The position numbers and the translations under genes were made by a program. Below, piece after piece: positions 33,206-38,368 of a stretch of 38,368 nucleotides of DNA (position 1 is the first letter of the stretch; every line of letters starts with the position of its first letter). This DNA comes from Snowella sp. (GTDB lineage: Bacteria > Cyanobacteriota > Cyanobacteriia > Cyanobacteriales > Microcystaceae), in contig QBMS01000026.1 of NCBI GenBank assembly GCA_003249095.1, forward strand, positions 1 through 38,368. The letters are read 5' to 3'. Below the pieces are notes generated by a model. That model did no database searches and was not told where the DNA came from. It saw only the letters and a program-made list of their open reading frames with translations.

Positions 33206-33817
33206 ATGTCTGTTCAGCTTGTTGAAAAAATAGCAATCTCTCCAGAGCAAAAATTTAATTTGCCAGGCAGTTATTCCTGGGAAGAGTTTAAGCTCATTCA
33301 AGAAGTGCTTCATGCTTCTTCCCGATTAAAAATAACCTATTTGGATGGATGTATCGAGTTTATGAAATTAGGGGAACGTCACGAAACAATTAAGAGCTTG
33401 ATTACCATTTTATTGGGACTTTATTTTTTTGAAAAACAGATTGAATTTATTCCTGTCGGCAGTGCCACCCGTGAATCTGAAATCAAAGGAGTGTCCTTTG
33501 AACCTGACGAATCCTACTATATTGGTCAACAAAAAGAACATCCCGATCTAGCGATAGAAATTAATATTACCAGTGGTGGTATTGGTAAATTAGAGAGATA
33601 TAAACGATTTCAGATTCGGGAAGTTTGGTTTTGGGAAAATGAAGAAATTGCTATTTATCATTTACGAGATGCTGATAATCCTGAAATAATTCATTATGAG
33701 AAAATTAATCAGAGTGAGATTTTACCTGAATTAGATTTCGCTTTATTAACTCGTTGTTTATTAATGTCTTCTTCTTTGGAAGCGATGACAGCATTTTTGT
33801 CGGCAATGAAAAAATAA
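33206..33817 (+). CDS. Uma2 family (DUF820) putative endonuclease
   Basis: This 203-residue protein is a full-length Uma2/DUF820 member. Features are 'YSWEEFKLIQEVLHASS' and 'KITYLDGCIEFMKLG' at the N-terminus, 'GVSFEPDESYYIG' near residue 95 (Asp), 'HPDLAIEINITSGGIGKLE' near 113 (Glu), and 'YKRFQIREVWFWENEEI' near 133. These are the expected PD-(D/E)XK-like positions. The 'EPDESYYI' form belongs to a cyanobacterial subgroup. The next gene, ComF-like, starts 9 bp after the stop, so the two may share a transcript, though no functional link is known. Confidence 0.88.
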   Translation: MSVQLVEKIAISPEQKFNLPGSYSWEEFKLIQEVLHASSRLKITYLDGCIEFMKLGERHETIKSLITILLGLYFFEKQIEFIPVGSATRESEIKGVSFEPDESYYIGQQKEHPDLAIEINITSGGIGKLERYKRFQIREVWFWENEEIAIYHLRDADNPEIIHYEKINQSEILPELDFALLTRCLLMSSSLEAMTAFLSAMKK

Positions 33818-33826
33818 TATTTTCTC

Positions 33827-34486
33827 ATGTTTAAAGGTTTACTCTCTTTATTCCTAAAATCCAATTGTCCTCTCTGTCAACGTCCTGCTGAATCGACCAT
33901 TTGTCACGATTGTGAACGAAAACTTCAAGCTTCTCAATTAAGGAATCCATTACAATTCTGGCGGCAAGATTTACCCCTTTTTGTTTGGGGTCACTATGAG
34001 GGTCAATTAAAAAGAGCGATCGCGGTTTTTAAATACGAAAATCATCCTGAGTTGGGCGAATTTTTTGGATATAACTTGGGTGAAAATTGGTTAAAGTGTA
34101 ATTTGTTGAAAAAAAATCCTCAATTAACGGTGATTCCCGTTCCCCTCCATGTCGAAAAACAAAAAGAAAGAGGCTTCAATCAAGCTGAAGTAATCGCAAA
34201 AGCATTTTGTCACATTACCCGTTATCCCTTGCACAACGAAGGTTTAGTGAGAATCCGTAACACGGACGCTCTATTTAATCTCAATCCCCAAGAACGCCAA
34301 TTCCAGATCAAACAAGCGTTTCGTCTCGGTCAAGGATTCCCTCAACCACCAAGGAAACAGCCAATTCTGTTAGTCGATGATATTTACACAACGGGGACAA
34401 CTGTACGAGAATGCGTCAACGTTTTAAATGCTCATCAGTTTCCTGTTTTAGGCATTGTTGCGATCGCCTCTGCCCGACGAAGTTAG
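33827..34486 (+). CDS. ComF family phosphoribosyltransferase-like protein
   Basis: This 219-residue ComF-type protein is linked to natural transformation in several bacteria, where it helps handle incoming single-stranded DNA. An N-terminal zinc-binding part has four cysteines ('NCPLCQRP', 'ICHDCERK'). The phosphoribosyltransferase fold then shows 'VIPVPLHVEKQKERGFNQAE' and the PRPP loop 'ILLVDDIYTTGTTVRECV'. Length and order fit the family. It follows the Uma2 gene by 9 bp and is followed by a 176-bp gap with a promoter for the next gene. Confidence 0.93.
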   Translation: MFKGLLSLFLKSNCPLCQRPAESTICHDCERKLQASQLRNPLQFWRQDLPLFVWGHYEGQLKRAIAVFKYENHPELGEFFGYNLGENWLKCNLLKKNPQLTVIPVPLHVEKQKERGFNQAEVIAKAFCHITRYPLHNEGLVRIRNTDALFNLNPQERQFQIKQAFRLGQGFPQPPRKQPILLVDDIYTTGTTVRECVNVLNAHQFPVLGIVAIASARRS

Positions 34487-34607
34487 GGTCGGCTTCAATG
34501 ATTTAGATTGAGTTTAATCGATAGATTGGGTCAATTTTTCGGAGGATTAGGTTCTCATCAGGCATCATTGCGGAAACAATCCGTTAGAATATTACAGTCT
34601 TAGTCTA

Positions 34608-34613
34608 TATAAT
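34608..34613 (+). promoter_or_regulatory. Candidate -10 box of the L,D-transpeptidase gene
   Basis: TATAAT lies about 50 bases upstream of the first ATG. TTAGAA (34584-34589) sits 18 bases before it and is a weak -35. The assignment is by consensus only. Confidence 0.35.
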
Positions 34614-34662
34614 CAATTACCCTCAAATATAGGGCTAATGACCCCTGTTCTATCGTTTTTAG

Positions 34663-35472
34663 ATGACAATGACAATGACAATGAAATCCCTCTTATCAAA
34701 ATGTGCTGTCGTGGGTTGGAGTGCTTCTTTTTCTTTGTTGGCCCTCTCTGCTCAAGCGGCAACTCCCCCGAACGAACGTATTCCTTCTTTGCAAAAAAAA
34801 GCGACGATTGAAACGCCTGCGGTTAAACCAACCGTCACCGCCCCGACAGCCATTCCTACCGAAATCCCTGCGGTTAAACCAACGGTAACGCCCCAAGCTT
34901 CTACAGAAATCCCTGCTAAAGTTCCTGTCGTTGAAGCAACAGTCCCCGCCGCAATTCCGACGACTATCCCAACGGCGGTTCCTGCGCCCAAGACAACGGT
35001 AACGCCCCAAACTCCTACCGTAACTCCAGCCAAAACTCCTGGGGCGAAAACCACCGCCGCGACAACGAATACCAAAACGATGGCGACTAAATTGTTACTC
35101 AATCTTAAAGAGCGTCGCGTTTATGCTTACAACGAAGATAAGGTTTTAATGAGTTTTCCTGTCGCAATCGGTAAAAAAGGTTGGGAAACACCGACGGGGA
35201 ATTTTAAGGTTACTCAGATGATCAAAGACCCCGTTTGGCAAAATCCTTGGAACGGCAAAATTGTTCCCGCTAGCCCCAAAGGCCCCATTGGCGAACGTTG
35301 GATCGGTTTTTGGTCTGATGGAAAAAATACCATCGGCTTTCACGGAACCCCCACCGTAAAGAGCTTGGGAACTGCCGCTTCTCATGGATGTGTGCGGATG
35401 AGAAACGAGGATGTTAAGGTTTTATTTGAAGTGGTTACGCCTGGTCTTCCTGTTATTGTTGTTGCTAAATAA
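34663..35472 (+). CDS. Exported L,D-transpeptidase (YkuD) with Pro/Thr linker
   Basis: This 269-residue protein has a signal peptide (about 1-32, cut near 'LSAQAA'). A low-complexity Pro/Thr/Val/Ala linker at residues 48-142 contains imperfect repeats such as 'AVKPTVTAPTAIPTEIP' and 'KTTVTPQTPTVTP'. A YkuD domain at about 145-269 carries the catalytic motif 'HGTP...SHGCVRMRNEDV', with Cys243. It should make 3-3 cross-links in peptidoglycan or attach proteins to it. The linker may span the wall. The start is ambiguous: ATGACA is repeated three times before ATGAAA, giving in-frame ATGs at 34663, 34669, 34675 and 34681. Confidence 0.92.
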   Translation: MTMTMTMKSLLSKCAVVGWSASFSLLALSAQAATPPNERIPSLQKKATIETPAVKPTVTAPTAIPTEIPAVKPTVTPQASTEIPAKVPVVEATVPAAIPTTIPTAVPAPKTTVTPQTPTVTPAKTPGAKTTAATTNTKTMATKLLLNLKERRVYAYNEDKVLMSFPVAIGKKGWETPTGNFKVTQMIKDPVWQNPWNGKIVPASPKGPIGERWIGFWSDGKNTIGFHGTPTVKSLGTAASHGCVRMRNEDVKVLFEVVTPGLPVIVVAK

Positions 35473-35528
35473 TTTTATGGCAGATGTTTTTGAGTTGTAG
35501 CAGTTGAGCAAGTTTTAATGTTAATTCA

Positions 35529-35572
35529 GCGATCGCCGCTAGAGAGTTTCAAAAAAAGGCGATCGCTTTTTT
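35529..35572 (+). terminator. Intrinsic terminator with HIP1-based stem
   Basis: GCGATCGCC (35529-35537) and GGCGATCGC (35558-35566) form a perfect 9-bp stem with a 20-base loop, followed by TTTTTT. It lies 57 bases after the L,D-transpeptidase stop. Each arm contains a full HIP1 octamer, so each can also self-pair. Confidence 0.65.
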
Positions 35573-35663
35573 GTGGTGACAGATTTTTTAGTTCAAAATT
35601 CTGTCGTCGGTTTCAGACTTAAGGGGAAAAGCTGAGGTTTCCCTAACAGGATGTACACACTAA

Positions 35664-35832
35664 TGGTCAGTAGAAGATCACCATCTGATGATTGCCCAAG
35701 GAATCCTCATCGATCGCTCAGTTGAATTAATTGCTGGGGATATTATTGATAGGAATCCAGAGGGATCAATCCATCGTTTTATTAAGCATTGAGGGATTAA
35801 ATATCTACGTCACCTGTTAGGAGAAATTTAAG
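35664..35832 (+). pseudogene. Uma2 family gene remnant
   Basis: One frame reads 'WSVEDHHLMIAQGILIDRSV', then 'ELIAGDIIDRNPEGSIHR', which is the Uma2/DUF820 N-terminus (compare the usual 'VELIEGEIIxMSPxGxxHA'). An in-frame TGA at 35790 interrupts it, and the frame continues briefly with 'GIKYLRHLLGEI'. The catalytic centre and C-terminus are absent. An ATG at 35688 would allow only a 34-residue peptide. Confidence 0.65.
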
Positions 35833-35845
35833 GAAAGTGTCGAAA

Positions 35846-37081
35846 TTAAACCGTAAATTTATCGGTAATGCGTTGCATCGCTTCTTCTACATTCTTCCGA
35901 CTATTAAAGGCAGAAATGCGGAAATAACCTTCCCCCGCCGCCCCAAAGCCCGAACCTGGAGTCCCGACCACATTAACGGTTTCTAATAATTTATCAAAAA
36001 ATTCCCAACTGGATAAACCATGAGGAGTTTTAACCCAAACGTAGGGCGCATTAATGCCACCATAAACCGCTAAATTGGCCGCCGTTAATTTTTCTCGAAT
36101 AATTTGGGCATTTTCCATGTAGAAACCGACCAAATCTTTCACCTGGGCTTGACCTTCTGGGGAATAAACCGCTTCGGCTCCCCGTTGAACAATATAGGAA
36201 ACCCCATTAAATTTGGTGGATTGGCGACGATTCCAAAGTTTCCAAAGTTCAACTTCCGCTCCGTCGGACGCTTTGCCTTTCAAGGTTTTGGGGACAACGG
36301 TTAAGGCACAACGGGTTCCTGTAAATCCCGCATTTTTAGAAAAAGAACGAAACTCGATCGCGCAATCTCTCGCTCCTTCAATCTCATAGATGGAATGGGG
36401 CAGGGTGGGATCGGTAATAAAGGCTTCGTAGGCGGCATCAAAGAAAATAATGGAACCGTGAGCCTTGGCATAATCCACCCAAGCCTGTAAATGCTCTTTT
36501 GTGGCGGTGGAACCTGTGGGATTATTGGGGAAACAAAGATAGATTAAATCAACTTTTTCGGTGGGAATTTGGGCTGTAAAATTGTTTTCAGCAGAAATGG
36601 GTAAATAAACAAACCCTTCGTATTCACCTTTATCGTTGGCTTCTCCCGTATGCCCCGCCATGACATTGGTATCCACATAAACGGGATAAACAGGGTCTGT
36701 CACCGCAATGATATTATCATCGCCAAAAATATCGAGAATATTGCCTGTATCGCACTTAGAACCATCGGAAATAAAGATTTCTGAGGCATCAATGTCGCAA
36801 CCTCTTGCTTGAAAATCCTGTTGGGCAATTTTTTCCCGTAACCAAGCGTAACCCTGTTCTGGCCCGTAGCCTTTAAATAAGTTGCGATCGCTCATATCCT
36901 GAACTGCTTGAATCATCGCATCGCGACAGGCTTGGGGTAGGGGTTCGGTGACATCACCAATGCCTAAACGAATAATTTTTGCATCAGGATTGGCTGCGGC
37001 GAATACGTTGACCCGACGAGCAATTTCAGGGAAAAGGTAGCCTGCTTTCAGTTTTAGGTAATTATCGTTAATTCTGGCCAT
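35846..37081 (-). CDS. dapL: LL-diaminopimelate aminotransferase
   Basis: DapL converts tetrahydrodipicolinate directly to LL-diaminopimelate with glutamate as amino donor, the lysine/peptidoglycan route used by cyanobacteria and plants. The 411-residue PLP fold-type I enzyme shows '[14 protein letters not shown]' near residue 38, '[12 protein letters not shown]' near 108, '[20 protein letters not shown]' near 182, '[12 protein letters not shown]' near 212, and the PLP Lys in '[18 protein letters not shown]' near 250. The length is normal for the family. It stands alone on the minus strand. Confidence 0.97.
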   Translation of the reverse strand: MARINDNYLKLKAGYLFPEIARRVNVFAAANPDAKIIRLGIGDVTEPLPQACRDAMIQAVQDMSDRNLFKGYGPEQGYAWLREKIAQQDFQARGCDIDASEIFISDGSKCDTGNILDIFGDDNIIAVTDPVYPVYVDTNVMAGHTGEANDKGEYEGFVYLPISAENNFTAQIPTEKVDLIYLCFPNNPTGSTATKEHLQAWVDYAKAHGSIIFFDAAYEAFITDPTLPHSIYEIEGARDCAIEFRSFSKNAGFTGTRCALTVVPKTLKGKASDGAEVELWKLWNRRQSTKFNGVSYIVQRGAEAVYSPEGQAQVKDLVGFYMENAQIIREKLTAANLAVYGGINAPYVWVKTPHGLSSWEFFDKLLETVNVVGTPGSGFGAAGEGYFRISAFNSRKNVEEAMQRITDKFTV

Positions 37082-37190
37082 GGTGAATTGAGAGTGTTAT
37101 TAACAGTTTTGAGTGATAAGCGCGGAATGCTGGGATATCAGTTGTCCAATTTTTAAGCCTATCACTATATAGAATCGATCTTTCGGCAAT

Positions 37191-37655
37191 TTACAAATTT
37201 TCCCATAATTCCGCCTGGGCAAATCTTTTCAAATGTCTTATGTTATGGGTGGCGATCGTGATTTCTCTACCTGGACTTTCTGTTTTTAATCTTTGCCATT
37301 GAGAACAAATTATGAGATCAAAATTTATGTCCTGTTGTGGAGCGACTTGAATTCCTGCAATAATGGAATCTGCCCATAATTGACAGGCAATATCAATATC
37401 TTCTTCAGTAATCGCAATAAAATCAATTAATTTCTCTAGCTCGGCTAATTTCTCAAGTCCTTCCGCTTGTAAACTATTTTTCTTCTGGCAAAGTATCAGG
37501 CTTCTTTTGACTTCGTATTTACATATTTGAGAAGTTACAACAGTGCATCCTTTAATGATTTTGTTGTAAAGCCATTCTTCACATTTAGTGTTAACCTCTG
37601 ACTCATTCGGATTAGATAAAATCCCCAAAATTCCTGAATCTATTAAAATTATCAT
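37191..37655 (-). CDS. PIN-domain putative RNase (VapC-like)
   Basis: This 154-residue PIN-domain protein is probably a metal-dependent RNase. Acidic residues of the active site are Asp6 in 'LIDSGIL', Glu48 in 'KYEVKRSL' and Asp109/Asp113 in 'QQDINFDLIICSQ'. The end 'ATHNIRHLKRFAQAELWENL' is typical of the cyanobacterial subgroup. No VapB-like antitoxin lies directly upstream; instead a long helical gene of unknown function ends 11 bp before it. The pair is AT-rich and HIP1-free, suggesting an accessory origin. Confidence 0.85.
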   Translation of the reverse strand: MIILIDSGILGILSNPNESEVNTKCEEWLYNKIIKGCTVVTSQICKYEVKRSLILCQKKNSLQAEGLEKLAELEKLIDFIAITEEDIDIACQLWADSIIAGIQVAPQQDINFDLIICSQWQRLKTESPGREITIATHNIRHLKRFAQAELWENL

Positions 37656-37666
37656 TGAATCTAATT

Positions 37667-38368
37667 TTATTCATTAGTATAGAGTTTCCATCCATTCTGT
37701 CTAAAACTATCCATTGTTTGATAGAAACTTTTTTCAAAGTCAATACTATCTTGCGTTTGCTTGCACCCCTTGATTTTTCTGGAGTCTATCTTACTTTTAA
37801 AGTTTTTTAGGGCAAGTATTTTTTCTTGTTTTTTTTGAGTATAAACAAATTGTTTTTGAATCCAATCAAGTAATTCTAATCCTGATAGTAATGCTCTTCT
37901 GATAGCTACCTGTTCATTCTTGAAGTTTTCTTCTTCCTGATACTGATTCATTTCAGTCTGTAAAACCTTATTAAAAATCGCTTCAATGAAAATTAAAATC
38001 TCTCTCCAATTTTCATGATAGTTTTCAGTCAAATTTTGCAGTTGCTTTAATCTAAATAAGACACCTTCTAAACGGTCAATACACGAATAAAGAACTGACC
38101 AGTAAATTTCTTGAGTTGCTCTTGATTTCTCAAGACTATCAAACCAAAATACTCCTTGATAAAAATCTTCCAATATTGCTAAATTTAATAATAAAAAATC
38201 ATAATCAATATCAATTTCACTAGGTCTGAATTTAAGTATTTCTATAACCTCTGCTTTCAGAGCTTTAATAATATCTATTTTTGTCTCTAGTTGTTCAGTA
38301 CTATTGATTTTATTAATTGCGATACTAATTTTATTATCAATAATATTCTTGGCTTCATTGGAATAATT
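37667..38368 (-). CDS. Hypothetical helical protein, 5' end beyond window
   Basis: I do not recognise this protein. The frame is open from the stop at 37667 to the window edge: the 65 codons from 38173 to 38368 contain no stop and read as helical, charged sequence ('IDIIKALKAEVIEILKF', 'DYDFLLLNLAILEDFYQ'). The gene is therefore partial at its 5' end rather than starting at the TTG at 38173. At least 233 residues are present, predicted largely alpha-helical with coiled-coil character and no signal or membrane segment. It ends 11 bp before the PIN gene, so the two are probably co-transcribed. It is very AT-rich. Confidence 0.65.
   Translation of the reverse strand, partial: NYSNEAKNIIDNKISIAINKINSTEQLETKIDIIKALKAEVIEILKFRPSEIDIDYDFLLLNLAILEDFYQGVFWFDSLEKSRATQEIYWSVLYSCIDRLEGVLFRLKQLQNLTENYHENWREILIFIEAIFNKVLQTEMNQYQEEENFKNEQVAIRRALLSGLELLDWIQKQFVYTQKKQEKILALKNFKSKIDSRKIKGCKQTQDSIDFEKSFYQTMDSFRQNGWKLYTNE

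Larger units (their letters stand above)
35473..35845. other. Intergenic region with terminator and Uma2 remnant
   Basis: Between the convergent L,D-transpeptidase and dapL genes lie an intrinsic terminator (35529-35572) and a decayed Uma2 fragment (35664-35832), listed separately. I see nothing else. Confidence 0.55.

Noticed and set aside
34696-35102. Long antisense frames within the L,D-transpeptidase linker
   Set aside because: They arise from the repetitive Pro/Thr codons of the linker; the plus-strand signal peptide and YkuD domain are clear.
1-38368. CRISPR arrays, riboswitches, rRNA, replication origin
   Set aside because: No regularly spaced repeats, no recognisable aptamer cores, no rRNA sequence and no cluster of DnaA boxes were seen by eye; covariance searches could not be run.

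Overview
The window is cyanobacterial chromosome. Evidence: many HIP1 octamers (GCGATCGC), moderate-to-low GC, a ccmK3-ccmK4 pair of beta-carboxysome shell genes, a NIL-ferredoxin, a DUF1816 protein, LL-diaminopimelate aminotransferase, a transaldolase fused to EF-hands and a GH57/DUF3536 protein. A beta-cyanobacterium of the unicellular Chroococcales/Pleurocapsales type is likely; I cannot name the species.

Layout. 0-8.1 kb: a MITE-like hairpin repeat, a large CBS-PAS-GAF histidine kinase, an amidase, tRNA-Arg(CCU), and a coupled TPR/creatininase pair, converging on a DUF362 protein. 8.1-14.0 kb (minus strand): a histidine phosphatase, then an ECF sigma / anti-sigma / Spy-like operon behind a likely self-recognised ECF promoter, purD, a Uma2 protein, proB and a lone HicB-type protein overlapping proB. 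14.0-16.9 kb: an AT-rich, HIP1-poor accessory stretch with an AlbA/Schlafen-like ATP-binding protein and a gammaproteobacterial-type HPr lying between imperfect direct repeats. 16.9-23.2 kb: transaldolase-EF hand, NIL-ferredoxin, a PIN remnant, GH57/DUF3536 and proA. 23.2-24.5 kb: a decayed IS110-like element with a small downstream gene and terminator. 24.5-35.5 kb: class A PBP, PrxQ-like peroxiredoxin, a tandem MshEN-like protein, KDPG aldolase, ccmK3-ccmK4, a TldD-type protease, DUF1816, Uma2, ComF and an L,D-transpeptidase. 35.6-38.4 kb: a Uma2 remnant, dapL, a PIN-domain gene and a gene that runs off the right edge.

Most genes are ordinary housekeeping. Glutamate-to-proline synthesis is covered by proB and proA (about 8 kb apart), peptidoglycan work by the PBP, the L,D-transpeptidase and dapL, and carbon metabolism by transaldolase, KDPG aldolase, GH57 and the carboxysome shell proteins. 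The most striking item is the HPr gene. It looks like the HPr of Escherichia/Vibrio, a PTS protein not expected in a cyanobacterium. Its phosphorylatable His15 is replaced by Asp, a strong intrinsic terminator lies upstream, and direct repeats of non-coding cyanobacterial-type sequence flank it. Other points of interest are the ECF autoregulatory promoter, a terminator whose stem is built from two HIP1-containing arms, a 20-bp palindrome family with three copies, and the PIN gene coupled to an unrecognised long helical protein rather than to an antitoxin.
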